The notes beneath the pieces were generated by a model. That model was not told the origin of the DNA, ran no database searches, and saw only the letters and a list, made by a program, of their open reading frames with translations. A program made the position numbers and the translations under genes. A DNA stretch of 64,000 nt from the NCBI GenBank assembly GCA_002482505.1, contig DLGD01000039.1, forward strand, positions 8,954 to 72,953, read 5' to 3'. The first letter of the stretch is position 1, and each line of letters starts with the position of its first letter. This document shows positions 24,836-32,571 of the stretch, piece by piece. This DNA comes from Christensenella sp. UBA7703. GTDB lineage: Bacteria > Bacillota > Clostridia > Christensenellales > CAG-138.

Positions 24836-25201
24836 TTATTTCTCACCGATCGTGTATTCGTAAACAGGCTTGCCGCCTTTGATGTGCTCGCTGACAATCT
24901 GCTTTGCCTTTTCGGGCGTCATCTTGACATAGGTAATTTTTTCCTTGCCCACTTCAAACACTTCTACGATAGGCTCAAGGCGGCAGATGCCGATGCACCC
25001 CGTCTGCGAAACGGTTGCCTTGTCACTTACGCCCTGCTTTTCGACCTCTTCCACAAGTGCGCTGAGCACCGGACGTGCGCCTGCTGCGATACCGCAGGTC
25101 GCCATACCGACGACGATGCGAATTTCGTTGTGCCCTTCACGGAGCGCAACCTTACCCTTGCTTCTCTCGCGAATTTCTGCCAATTCCTGCAATGATTTCA
25201 T
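24836..25201 (-). CDS. Thioredoxin-like [2Fe-2S] ferredoxin-type protein of hydrogenase operon
   Basis: 121 residues. The fold region VGMATCGIAAGARPVL and VSQTGCIGICRLEPIVEV matches the thioredoxin-like ferredoxin domain found at the start of HydB and in NuoE, but only three cysteines are present (one in ATCG and two in CIGIC); the first motif has Ala where a second Cys is usual. It may bind a cluster with a non-Cys ligand or act structurally. This small subunit is a regular member of clostridial hydrogenase operons. A 124-base gap upstream, with possible weak -10 sequences, may hold a second promoter. Confidence 0.8.
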   Translation of the reverse strand: MKSLQELAEIRERSKGKVALREGHNEIRIVVGMATCGIAAGARPVLSALVEEVEKQGVSDKATVSQTGCIGICRLEPIVEVFEVGKEKITYVKMTPEKAKQIVSEHIKGGKPVYEYTIGEK

Positions 25202-25325
25202 GTTCTTCGTTCCTTCCTCACTGATGATAATCCAAAGATTGATCCCAAAGTTTCTGCCGTTTCCACGCAGGCATTTGTCCGCGCGGTACTGTATAAAAAA
25301 GCAATTCTGCTCATGCTTGACTGTT

Positions 25326-25868
25326 TTATGGGGTTTCCTGTAAATACTCTCTTGCCCAGGCGAGCACTTCGGGGCTGTTCAGCGGAACATCATCCCCAAG
25401 AACCTCCCGCATTTCGTCCGTGCTGAGCCGCTGCTCCCCCGCTTGCGAATGATAGACATATGTCAGCGAAAGATCGGGGTTGCCCTGAATCAGCGTGAGG
25501 ATCGTCTCCGTGATGTCGCCTAATGGTTCGCAGTCCACATGTGCGGTGTCGAAGGTTGCCGTCACGGTTGTACCGTGCGCATCCCCTTCCCACTGTGCCT
25601 GACGGGATGTAAGCGAGAACGTTCCGCCCGTTTGCTCAGCCGCCATCTTGAACAGCGGCAGCCCCATGCCGACTTTTCGCGTGGTGCGCGTTGTCGTAAA
25701 GGGGTTTGCGGCCTCTGCCGCAAACGCGGGGCTCATGCCCGTTCCATCGTCGGAGATCTGAATCGTGAGCCGGTCGCCCTCACGCTTGAGCAAAATCTCC
25801 ACGTGTTTTGCGTTGGCTTTGATCGAATTCTGCGCGATGTCGAGGATGTTCAGCGAGAGTTCCTTCAT
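25326..25868 (-). CDS. HATPase-fold ATP-binding protein of hydrogenase operon
   Basis: 180 residues. GHKL-type ATPase motifs: N-box LDIAQNSIKANA (about 9-20), G1 SDDGTGM (about 38-44), G2 region RKVGMGLPLFKMAAEQTGG and G3-like GTTVTATF. There is no dimerisation/phosphoacceptor domain and no membrane segment, so it is not a complete sensor kinase; it may be a protein kinase or switch of the SpoIIAB type. The start overlaps the PHP stop codon (ATGA). Such proteins recur in clostridial hydrogenase operons beside the sensory hydrogenase; role not established. Confidence 0.82.
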   Translation of the reverse strand: MKELSLNILDIAQNSIKANAKHVEILLKREGDRLTIQISDDGTGMSPAFAAEAANPFTTTRTTRKVGMGLPLFKMAAEQTGGTFSLTSRQAQWEGDAHGTTVTATFDTAHVDCEPLGDITETILTLIQGNPDLSLTYVYHSQAGEQRLSTDEMREVLGDDVPLNSPEVLAWAREYLQETP

Positions 25869-26617
25869 ATATGTCCTCCGCGCTGTCCGCTCAGGTAGTC
25901 GATCAATTGATCACGCACCTCCTGTGCGCCGGCATGCTTGTCGCACGGTAAGTTCAGCGCGTATCCCGGTTCTGCAATCTCCCAGAGACGATGCGCATCC
26001 GAAGAGACGATTGCGCGCTTTGCATGCAAAATCGGGTGTTCCTGTGCCAGCTTTACGAGGCTAGCCGCATCCTTGACCTCGATGGTCGGAAAATCCGGTT
26101 TCTCCGGCATGCCGCCGAGGGTGGAGAGCAGGCCGTTTGCTTCCCGGTCAATGTGTGCGGGAATCGCGATGCCGCGATGGTCTTTACACAACTGCGCCGC
26201 TTCGTCGAGCGAGAGGGTAGTTGCGTTGATGAGGAGATGTTCCTCCTCGCCGCAGGGTTCGTCGTCCAGATCGATCAAAAGCTGTCTGCCGAAGATCTCC
26301 GGCTTGTTTTTGATCCTGATGCGTCTATGATCCACCGCCTCAGAAAAGGCGGTTGCATCCGATAACGTGCAAAAGAGGCACACAAGATGCACATCTTCGC
26401 TTGTGGTGAGCTCCATGCCCGCAACAGGCACCACACCATAATTCTCACACGCGGCAAAGAAGGAAGCGCAGTTGCCGCAGGTATTGTGATCCGTCAATGC
26501 GGCGATATCCAAACCGTTGAGTTTGGCGACACCCGCAATGTTACCCGGCATCATCTCCTCCTCTGCGCAGGGCGAGAGGCAGGAATGGATATGCAGATCG
26601 CAGAAAAACGCGCTCAT
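25865..26617 (-). CDS. PHP-domain metal-dependent phosphoesterase
   Basis: 250 residues. PHP motifs: DLHIHSCLSPCAEEEM (7-22), DIAALTDHNTCGNC (33-46), GMELTTSEDVHLVCLF (65-80), IPAHIDREANG (about 149-159) and SSDAHRL (about 207-213), giving the His/Asp/Glu set for a trinuclear metal site. The family includes nucleotide and histidinol-type phosphoesterases; the short COG0613-like form here likely acts on a small phosphoester or nucleotide. Overlaps at both ends (4 bases with DRTGG upstream and HATPase downstream) show translational coupling in the operon. Confidence 0.85.
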   Translation of the reverse strand: MSAFFCDLHIHSCLSPCAEEEMMPGNIAGVAKLNGLDIAALTDHNTCGNCASFFAACENYGVVPVAGMELTTSEDVHLVCLFCTLSDATAFSEAVDHRRIRIKNKPEIFGRQLLIDLDDEPCGEEEHLLINATTLSLDEAAQLCKDHRGIAIPAHIDREANGLLSTLGGMPEKPDFPTIEVKDAASLVKLAQEHPILHAKRAIVSSDAHRLWEIAEPGYALNLPCDKHAGAQEVRDQLIDYLSGQRGGHI

Positions 26618-26940
26618 AACAGGTGGCTGATTTGCGCCGCAAGCGCAAAGACCGAATCTTCACTGCCCAGCAGGTTGATCTGCTTTTCGGCTGCCAGGCT
26701 TATAACCCCTGCATCCGGCATGACACCTTCGCAGAGAATAATGCAGCTCACGTCCGTAAGAAGCGCGACGGCGACGATGTTCGCGTTGCTCATGATGGTC
26801 AGCCAGGCATCGTCCGCCTCGGCTTTTCCCATCACCCAGCTCAAAAGATCGCCCGCGTATCCGCCGCGCACTTGCCGCTCTTCTTGCGGCAGGGCAAACG
26901 CGGTGAGGTTGAGCGTTTCTTTCAGGCCGAGCACCGTCAT
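26614..26940 (-). CDS. DRTGG-domain protein (second copy)
   Basis: 108 residues from ATG 26940, overlapping the sensory-hydrogenase stop codon as ATGA. The core QVRGGYAGDLLSWVMGKAEADDAWLT and the later DVSCIILCEGV segments fit the DRTGG fold, a CBS-associated, nucleotide-binding-like domain known in phosphotransacetylase and CBS pyrophosphatases; individual positions vary. The alternative ATG at 26961 lies within the upstream gene. With the copy at 28825-29181 it makes a pair flanking the sensory hydrogenase, suggesting heterodimer or successive roles. Confidence 0.75.
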   Translation of the reverse strand: MTVLGLKETLNLTAFALPQEERQVRGGYAGDLLSWVMGKAEADDAWLTIMSNANIVAVALLTDVSCIILCEGVMPDAGVISLAAEKQINLLGSEDSVFALAAQISHLL

Positions 26941-28226
26941 TTTTGTTCCTCCTCGGGGCACTTAACCAGCTCCTGTATCCGCTCACGCATGTAGACGATG
27001 CACTCGTCCACGCTGCGCCCGCCGAGCACAACATCCTCGGCAAACGCGCGGCACGTCGGCGCGCCGCAGGAGCCGCAGTCCAGCGCGGGCAGAGAACTCG
27101 CAAGGGATTCAATCTCGCTCATCTTCTGCATCGCCGTGGTCAAATCGTCGTCAAATTTTCCAACCGGTCGATATTCGAGGTCTTTGGGAAACAGAATTTC
27201 TTCCGGATAACCTTCGGTATCGTCCTTTTTTAATCGATTCTGCGATACCGGCAAATAGCGTCTGAGCGCCTGCAGCCGTACCCGCGCAATGTATGGGTTT
27301 TCCACCGTTGCAACCCCGCCAACGCAGCCGCCGGGACAGGCGTTGAGCTCTACAAACTGCAACATGGGAAAGTGTCCGGTCTCGATTTCGTCCAGCACGC
27401 GGATGACGTTTTCAATACCGTCCGCAGCAAGATACTTGTCGTTGAAAAGCGCGCTTGCCTCTCCGCCCGTGCTCGCCCAGCTCATGCCGATCATGCCGCT
27501 CTGGCTGACCGTCTTCGGGGCTATATTCTTCTTCATGACGGCGATGAGCTTGAAGTAGATATCGCTCATGGATACTACATAGTCCACATGGCTCTTCTCG
27601 CCGAGGAATCCGTTCTTTACATAGCTCGCCTTTGCCGGGCACGGGGAGATGAACACCACCGCGATATCCTCCGGCTTGAGTTCCGGATGCTTTTTGATTG
27701 CCTCCTGACGTGCCATCTTGCCCGCAAGCTCGATGGGCGGCATCATGGGGATCACATGGTCGCAAAGATATGGAAAGCGCAGCGTAATGAGGCGGACGAC
27801 CACGGGACATGCAGAATTGATCACGGGATAGCTGATGTTCTGCTCGTGCATGTAGCGGCGGGTGTATTCCGTGACGATCTCCGCGGCGCGGGCCACCTCA
27901 AACACGTCGTCAAAGCCGATGTCTAAAAGCCCCTGGAGCACATAGTCCACGTCTTCCAGATCGACAAATTGTCCGTAAAGCGAGGGTGCCGGCAGCGCGA
28001 TGCGATACTTGTTCGCATCGATCTCCTCAAATCGGTCAAAGTTTGCTTTCTTCGCCTGATACGGACAGCGGCGGATGCACTCGCCACAGTCGATGCAAAC
28101 ATCCGAATTGATCACCGCGTGTCCGTCGCGAATGCGGATGGCTTCGGTCGGGCAACGCTTGAGGCAGTTGGTGCAGCCCTTACATTTTTCGATATCGAGC
28201 GAAACCGAATGTTTGTATTGCTTCAT
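26937..28226 (-). CDS. Putative sensory [FeFe]-hydrogenase-like protein
   Basis: 429 residues. Two N-terminal [4Fe-4S] ferredoxin motifs (CKGCTNCLKRCP at 15-26; CIDCGECIRRCP at 44-55), an H-cluster domain with diverged boxes (NSACP 137-141; SPCPAK 194-199; ELNACPGGCVGG 293-304) and a C-terminal Fe-S domain (Cys 384, 387, 392, 409; PF04060-like). All four cluster-ligating Cys positions are kept (140, 196, 297, 301) but the Cys used for proton transfer in fast enzymes is Ala139. This matches the putative sensory (group C/D) hydrogenases, of which one from Thermoanaerobacter has been studied. Probably an H2 sensor rather than the main enzyme. Confidence 0.82.
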   Translation of the reverse strand: MKQYKHSVSLDIEKCKGCTNCLKRCPTEAIRIRDGHAVINSDVCIDCGECIRRCPYQAKKANFDRFEEIDANKYRIALPAPSLYGQFVDLEDVDYVLQGLLDIGFDDVFEVARAAEIVTEYTRRYMHEQNISYPVINSACPVVVRLITLRFPYLCDHVIPMMPPIELAGKMARQEAIKKHPELKPEDIAVVFISPCPAKASYVKNGFLGEKSHVDYVVSMSDIYFKLIAVMKKNIAPKTVSQSGMIGMSWASTGGEASALFNDKYLAADGIENVIRVLDEIETGHFPMLQFVELNACPGGCVGGVATVENPYIARVRLQALRRYLPVSQNRLKKDDTEGYPEEILFPKDLEYRPVGKFDDDLTTAMQKMSEIESLASSLPALDCGSCGAPTCRAFAEDVVLGGRSVDECIVYMRERIQELVKCPEEEQK

Positions 28227-28391
28227 GCGCGCGTTCTTCGCCTTTCCGCAGACCCGCCAAGATCCGGCGCCGTTGCCGGGTGCTCGTCTGCGTTTTCTTC
28301 CGGTACGCTTTGGCTTTATTACCTCCGCGCGCCTGTGTATGCGGCAAAATGGATAATCGAATGTATCGTCCAGACGGGATTTGTGTGTGTT

Positions 28392-28832
28392 TTAACTCAG
28401 TTTTCCTGCGTTGATATAGACCTTCATGGTCACGGTCGTGCCTTTTTTAAGCACGGTTTCAATCTTCATTTCATCGGTGTACCGTTTCATATTCGGCAAC
28501 CCCATGCCGGCTCCAAACCCCAGCGCGCGAATGTTATCGGGCGCGGTGGAATAGCCTTCCTGCATGGCGAGGTCGATATCCGGTATGCCGGGGCCGCTGT
28601 CCGCGAGGATGATCGTGATGCAATCCTTGTCCACATAGACATCGGCGCTGCCGCCGCGCGCATGCACAACCATGTTGATCTCGCCTTCATACATGGCGAT
28701 CGACACCCGGCGGATCGTCTCCGCGTCAAAGCCGAGTTGACGAAGTTTACGCTTGACCTCCACTGAAGCAGCGCCCGCGGAGGTAAAGTTATCCCCGTCT
28801 ACGTCGTAGTGGAACCGAAGCGCCTCAGCCAT
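28392..28832 (-). CDS. Anti-sigma-factor-like HATPase protein
   Basis: 146 residues from ATG 28832, overlapping the upstream DRTGG stop by 8 bases; the longer frame to 28973 lies in that gene. GHKL motifs: YEGEINMVVHARGG (N-box, about 48-61), ILADSGPGIPD (G1, about 75-85) and GFGAGMGLPNMKRY (G2, about 105-118). The size and motifs match SpoIIAB/RsbW-type kinases that bind an anti-sigma antagonist or phosphorylate a Ser/Thr. It precedes the sensory hydrogenase by 165 bases, a region with no gene. A partner sigma factor or antagonist is not in the operon. Confidence 0.83.
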   Translation of the reverse strand: MAEALRFHYDVDGDNFTSAGAASVEVKRKLRQLGFDAETIRRVSIAMYEGEINMVVHARGGSADVYVDKDCITIILADSGPGIPDIDLAMQEGYSTAPDNIRALGFGAGMGLPNMKRYTDEMKIETVLKKGTTVTMKVYINAGKLS

Positions 28833-29181
28833 TGGCGCAGGCCTCGTTTCCCAGTCCGCTTTCGTAAAGTCTGCCGCAGGCTTCATACATCCGGCTTTCA
28901 CTGGCGAGCACGGCAATGTGATGCTCCCGCGCGAGATCCAGCATCTCCGGCGTTGGTCGCTTGCTGCGGACAAACACGATGCAGCGCATGTCCATCATCA
29001 TGGCGGTTCGGATCACCTGCGGGTTGACAAGCCCGGTGACAAGCACGCCCTGGTCTTTGACATACGCGAGCACGTCGCTCATCATGTCGCTTCCACAGGC
29101 GCTCTGCACCTCTTCGTCGAGCAGAGCCTCTCCGCAGAGGACATCCGCGCCGAGCAGTGATGCGATTTCACGAATCTTCAT
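28825..29181 (-). CDS. DRTGG-domain protein (first copy)
   Basis: 118 residues from ATG 29181; the frame extends to 29232 without a better site. IASLLGADVLCGEALLDEEVQSACGSDMMSDVLAYV followed by VLVTGLVNPQVIRTA is the DRTGG pattern (the whole protein is one such domain). In hydrogenase operons of Clostridia it sits between HydC and the HATPase, as here. A role in binding an adenine nucleotide or a signalling metabolite is inferred from the fold. The final residues overlap the HATPase start, which suggests tight stoichiometry. Confidence 0.78.
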   Translation of the reverse strand: MKIREIASLLGADVLCGEALLDEEVQSACGSDMMSDVLAYVKDQGVLVTGLVNPQVIRTAMMMDMRCIVFVRSKRPTPEMLDLAREHHIAVLASESRMYEACGRLYESGLGNEACANG

Positions 29182-29247
29182 TCGATTCCGTCCCTTCGTT
29201 CGGGTTCCATCGGGCGAGCAGAACACGCCCACGCGGGGCGGCTTTGC

Positions 29248-29742
29248 TCAGTTATATTTCGCGAGAATGCCCTTGATGTCGGCAGGAACGAGGCGGCCGT
29301 AGACGTCCTCATCCACCACGATAACCGGGGCAAGGCCGCAGCAACCGAGGCAGCGCGTTGCTTCCAGCGTGAAGACGCCGTCCGCCGTTGTGCCGCCCGC
29401 TTTGATACCGAGCTGTTTTTCGAGTTCTTCGAGGATATTTTGCGCACCCTTGACATAGCAAGCCGTGCCGAGGCAGACCGCAACGCGGTGCTTGCCGGTG
29501 GGGTTTAACGAAAACTGCGCATAAAACGTGACGACCTGATAGACTTCCTCAACCGAAATGCCAAGACCTTCTGCAATCTTGGTTTGCACTTCGATGGGCA
29601 GATAGCCATAGAGCTCCTGCGCCTGCTGAAGCACGGGCATCAACGCACCCGGAACATCTTTGTTGTCCGCAATGATCTGTAAAAGCTGTTTTTCCTGCTC
29701 CTGCGTTCCGCGAAAGGGAACGACAGTTTTCTGCTTTGCCAT
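29248..29742 (-). CDS. hydC: Hydrogenase subunit HydC (NuoE-like [2Fe-2S] protein)
   Basis: 164 residues. N-terminal helical bundle (residues 15-80, typical of NuoE: LLQIIADNKDVPGALMPVLQQAQ region) then a thioredoxin-like domain with CLGTAC (about 91-96) and CLGCCG (about 132-137), holding the four Cys ligands of the [2Fe-2S] cluster. Start ATG has GAGGAGG nine bases upstream. As first gene of the operon it is transcribed from the TATAAT at 29802-29807. Together with HydB it passes electrons from NADH. Confidence 0.92.
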   Translation of the reverse strand: MAKQKTVVPFRGTQEQEKQLLQIIADNKDVPGALMPVLQQAQELYGYLPIEVQTKIAEGLGISVEEVYQVVTFYAQFSLNPTGKHRVAVCLGTACYVKGAQNILEELEKQLGIKAGGTTADGVFTLEATRCLGCCGLAPVIVVDEDVYGRLVPADIKGILAKYN

Positions 29743-29765
29743 AATCTTCCTCCTCGGCGTGATTC

Positions 29766-29786
29766 AAAAACCCGGCAAAAGGCCGG
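29766..29786 (-). terminator. Terminator-like hairpin in hydrogenase operon leader
   Basis: On the - strand CCGGC (29782-29786) pairs with GCCGG (29772-29776), followed by GTTTTT. It lies about 10 bases after the predicted transcript start and 24 bases before the hydC start codon, so it may attenuate the operon. The stem is only 5 bp. Confidence 0.4.
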
Positions 29787-29801
29787 TCTAAGCCAAGGTG
29801 A

Positions 29802-29830
29802 ATTATACCATAGCAATATTATTTAGGAAA
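29802..29830 (-). promoter_or_regulatory. Extended -10 promoter of hydrogenase operon
   Basis: On the - strand TGGTATAAT: TATAAT at 29802-29807 with a TGn extension; a poor -35 candidate TTTCCT lies 17 bp upstream (29825-29830). No Rex-type palindrome was seen. Confidence 0.6.
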
Positions 29831-29897
29831 GCTGAAAATCGATTTTAAGCCCTAAATCCGTCATCTTTTATCGATTATGACGTATTTATTCGCGCCT

Positions 29898-29960
29898 TTG
29901 ACAGACTTTGCCCGTACGCCTATAATAGAGATGCGTGAACGGTGAAGCGGCTTCACTTTT
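29898..29960 (+). promoter_or_regulatory. Perfect sigma-A promoter of galE, followed by leader hairpin
   Basis: TTGACA (29898-29903), 17-bp spacer, TATAAT (29921-29926). About 15 bases after the expected start, GTGAAG (29942-29947) and CTTCAC (29951-29956) form a hairpin with a CGG loop followed by TTTT, a possible early terminator or stabilising 5' stem. The leader to the galE start is about 135 bases. Confidence 0.8.
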
Positions 29961-30068
29961 GTGTGTGCCAAGCTTTCCTTCCGTGAAAGGGAGCGAAGGC
30001 GGCATCCATTGTCAACGATCACGCCACATACAAAGGCATAAAAACCGAAAAGGAGACCCAAAGACTTT

Positions 30069-31082
30069 ATGCGAATTCTCGTGACCGGCGGCGCCGGATA
30101 CATAGGCAGCCACACCGTGCTGGAACTATTGGACGCAGGATACGACGTGCTGATTGCCGACAATTTTGTCAACAGCAAGCCCGCGGCGCTCAACCGCCTG
30201 CGCACGCTGGCAAGCCGCCCGTTCGATTTTGAAGAAGTTGACCTGACGGATGCCGCCGCGACGGATGCGCTCTTTTCCCGCTATGCCATCGACGCGGTGA
30301 TTCATTTTGCGGGACTCAAAGCCGTCGGCGAGAGCGTGCAAAAACCGCTGGAATACTATCGCAACAATCTCACCTCCACCCTCAACCTGCTGCTTTCGAT
30401 GAAGCGGCACGGCGTGGAGCGCTTCGTCTTCTCCAGCAGCGCTACGGTCTATGGCGACCCGGTCAGCGTGCCGATCCGCGAGGATTTCGCCCTCTCTGTC
30501 ACCAACCCCTACGGGCGCACCAAGCTGATGATCGAAGATATGCTGCGCGATGTTTCCGTTGCGGAGCCCAACCTTCGCATCTGCCTGCTGCGCTATTTCA
30601 ACCCCGTCGGCGCACATATCTCCGGCAAGATCGGCGAGGACCCGAACGGAATCCCGAACAACCTGATGCCCTATATTGCGCAGGTTGCGGTGGGTAAACT
30701 GCCCGCGCTGCGCGTGTTCGGCAGCGATTATAAAACCCACGACGGCACGGGCGTACGCGACTATATCCATGTTGTCGACCTTGCAAAAGGGCACGTCGCC
30801 GCACTCAAAAAACTTGACACCACCAAGGGCGTACTCACCTATAACCTCGGCACCGGCGTGGGCTATTCTGTGCTGGATGTGCTGCATGCGTTTGAGAAAG
30901 CCTGCGGCAAGACGCTTGCCTATGAGCTGGTCGGCCGCCGCGCGGGCGACGTTGCCGCCTGCTACGCTGACCCCGAGAAAGCAGCAAAAGAGCTCGGTTG
31001 GCGCGCAGAATACGGCATCGAGCGTATGTGCGCGGATGCCTGGCGCTGGCAGTCTCAAAACCCGAACGGCTTTGAGGGCTAA
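30069..31082 (+). CDS. galE: UDP-glucose 4-epimerase
   Basis: 337 residues, the usual length. Rossmann NAD motif GGAGYIGSH (7-15), catalytic SSSATVYG (about 122-129) and YxxxK YGRTK (about 149-153), the C-terminal substrate domain [14 protein letters not shown] and [16 protein letters not shown]. It interconverts UDP-glucose and UDP-galactose for cell-surface polysaccharide and galactose use. AAGGAG lies 14 bases before the ATG, somewhat distant. It is followed by the nucleotidyltransferase on the same strand after 131 bases, a plausible pair in nucleotide-sugar supply. Confidence 0.95.
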   Translation: MRILVTGGAGYIGSHTVLELLDAGYDVLIADNFVNSKPAALNRLRTLASRPFDFEEVDLTDAAATDALFSRYAIDAVIHFAGLKAVGESVQKPLEYYRNNLTSTLNLLLSMKRHGVERFVFSSSATVYGDPVSVPIREDFALSVTNPYGRTKLMIEDMLRDVSVAEPNLRICLLRYFNPVGAHISGKIGEDPNGIPNNLMPYIAQVAVGKLPALRVFGSDYKTHDGTGVRDYIHVVDLAKGHVAALKKLDTTKGVLTYNLGTGVGYSVLDVLHAFEKACGKTLAYELVGRRAGDVAACYADPEKAAKELGWRAEYGIERMCADAWRWQSQNPNGFEG

Positions 31083-31213
31083 TTCTACTTTAAGTTTGCC
31101 TTTTACTATCTTCTTTTGCGAAACGCGTTTTGAAAATCCGTACTATGGATTACAATAGCAAAGGAAAAACGATTCCCCAAATATGATTCTAGAGTTTTCA
31201 AAGGAGATTGGAT

Positions 31214-32140
31214 ATGCAGAAACCGGCTCTCGTTGTCATGGCAGCAGGAATGGGCAGCCGCTACGGCGGGCTCAAGCAGATCGACCCCGTTGGCCGCCAC
31301 GGCGAAATCATCATGGACTATTCGCTCTATGACGCGCTGGAGGCAGGCTTTGAGAAGGTCGTCTTCATCATCAACCGCAAGATTGAGCAGGACTTTTACG
31401 ATGTCATCGGCCGGCGCGCGGAGAAGCACCTGGAAGTGCGCTATGTCTTCCAGCAGCCGGATGCCATGCTGCCCGCGGGATTTTCCGTGCCGGAAGGCCG
31501 CGTGAAACCCTGGGGTACCGCGCATGCGCTGCTCTGCTGCAAGAACGATGTCAACGAACCGTTTGCCGCAATCAACGCGGACGACTACTATGGCAAGCGC
31601 GCGTTCTCCGTGCTGTATGATTACCTCAAGAACGCCAAAGACGGCAGCAAGGCGGACTTCTCGATGGTGGGTTACCTCGCGAAAAACACGCTGACCGAGC
31701 ACGGCTCAGTCGCGCGCGGCGTTTGCGAAGTGGACAACAACGGCGAGCTGGTGGATATCGTCGAACGCTTGAAAATCTTTAAAACGCCGGAAGGCCCCGC
31801 CTATACCGAGGACGACGGACAAACGTTTGTCCATTTCCCGGAGGATAATCTCGTCTCGATGAACTTCTTCGGCTTCACCCCCTCGCTCTTCCCCGCTCTG
31901 GAAGCACGTTTTCCGGAGTTTCTCACCGAGGCGCTGGAGAAGAACCCGCTCAAGGGCGAATTCCTGATTCCGCAGGAGGTCGGGCGTCTGTTGCAGGCTG
32001 GCCGTGCAAGCGTCCGCGTGCTCAGTTCGCCGGATCGTTGGTATGGCGTGACCTATCGCGAGGACAAGCCGGAAGTGATGCAGGCGCTCAACGACCTCAC
32101 GGACGCGGGCGCCTATCCGGACAAAAAGCTGCTGGACTAA
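31214..32140 (+). CDS. Sugar-phosphate nucleotidyltransferase-like protein
   Basis: 308 residues from ATG 31214, AAGGAG seven bases upstream (a TTG at 31208 is inferior). The start VVMAAGMGSRYGGLKQ is the NTP-transferase signature (GxGxR-Kx), here with MGSRYGGLKQ for nucleotide binding; AINADDYYGKRAF contains the metal-binding Asp, and EHGSVARG and FFGFTP follow. The sequence lacks a left-handed beta-helix, so it is a one-domain enzyme. It resembles 'nucleotidyltransferase family' proteins close to glucose-1-phosphate enzymes; the exact nucleotide and sugar are uncertain. Next to galE, a UTP-sugar route is plausible. Confidence 0.8.
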   Translation: MQKPALVVMAAGMGSRYGGLKQIDPVGRHGEIIMDYSLYDALEAGFEKVVFIINRKIEQDFYDVIGRRAEKHLEVRYVFQQPDAMLPAGFSVPEGRVKPWGTAHALLCCKNDVNEPFAAINADDYYGKRAFSVLYDYLKNAKDGSKADFSMVGYLAKNTLTEHGSVARGVCEVDNNGELVDIVERLKIFKTPEGPAYTEDDGQTFVHFPEDNLVSMNFFGFTPSLFPALEARFPEFLTEALEKNPLKGEFLIPQEVGRLLQAGRASVRVLSSPDRWYGVTYREDKPEVMQALNDLTDAGAYPDKKLLD

Positions 32141-32145
32141 AAAAC

Positions 32146-32178
32146 AAAGGATGTGGTGTTTAAAAACCCACATCCTTT
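32146..32178. terminator. Bidirectional terminator
   Basis: AAAGGATGTGG and CCACATCCTTT form an 11-bp stem between the nucleotidyltransferase and the convergent small lipoprotein gene; T-rich in both directions. Confidence 0.88.
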
Positions 32179-32245
32179 ATTCTTTCTTCCGAATCCGCGC
32201 CTCCCGAGCACAGATTCTGTTTCGTCCATGAAACCAAAGTGTTGC

Positions 32246-32401
32246 TTAGCCCGCGTTGCCTGCGGACGCGACGTTGCCGCCGGAAGCGACGTTGCCGAAG
32301 GATGCAATTGCATTGCCGCCGGACGCAACTTTCGGGCCGCATGCCGTGAAGAAGAAAACGCTCATCACGACCATTGCCAACAGGATTATACTCTTTTTCA
32401 T
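32246..32401 (-). CDS. 51-residue lipoprotein with Gly-Asn-Val-Ala-Ser repeats
   Basis: A gene too short for usual ORF cut-offs. It encodes 51 residues: MKKSIILLAM start, a hydrophobic core, then lipobox FTAC with Cys21 as the lipidation site. The mature part is about 30 residues made of near repeats GGNAIAS, FGNVAS, GGNVAS and AGNAG, matched by repeats in the DNA (GGCAACGTCGC units). GGAGGG lies seven bases before the ATG, a consensus promoter (32469-32497) is 70 bases upstream, and a terminator follows. A Gly/Asn/Ser-rich lipopeptide anchored outside the membrane is expected; no known family recognised. Confidence 0.75.
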   Translation of the reverse strand: MKKSIILLAMVVMSVFFFTACGPKVASGGNAIASFGNVASGGNVASAGNAG

Positions 32402-32441
32402 GTTCTTACCCTCCGAATGTCTTGTTTTTTTCTCGCACTAA

Positions 32442-32464
32442 GTGTACTATATGTGTTAGTACAC
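32442..32464. promoter_or_regulatory. 23-bp inverted repeat, YtrA-like box
   Basis: GTGTACTA, seven-base spacer, TAGTACAC: perfect 8-bp arms. Seen another way it is AGTGTA-N13-TACAC, close to the AGTGTA-N13-TACACT box I recall for GntR/YtrA regulators. It lies over the transcription start, just after the -10 of the lipoprotein gene, an ideal position for repression. Confidence 0.55.
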
Positions 32465-32468
32465 ATGC

Positions 32469-32497
32469 ATGATAATCCAAATCATCCTGTTTGTCAA
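32469..32497 (-). promoter_or_regulatory. Sigma-A promoter of small lipoprotein gene
   Basis: On the - strand TTGACA (32492-32497), 17-bp spacer, TATCAT (32469-32474). Confidence 0.78.
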
Positions 32498-32571
32498 ACA
32501 AAAGCGCCCGTTTTTGAGCAAGGTTCACAAAAGATACACACTTTTCCGAGAGTAAACAAAGGATTTTTGAA

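Noticed and set aside
29743..29830. Rex-type redox operator in front of the hydrogenase operon
   Set aside because: No TTGTTAA-N4-TTAACAA-like palindrome was found; only the extended -10 and a hairpin.
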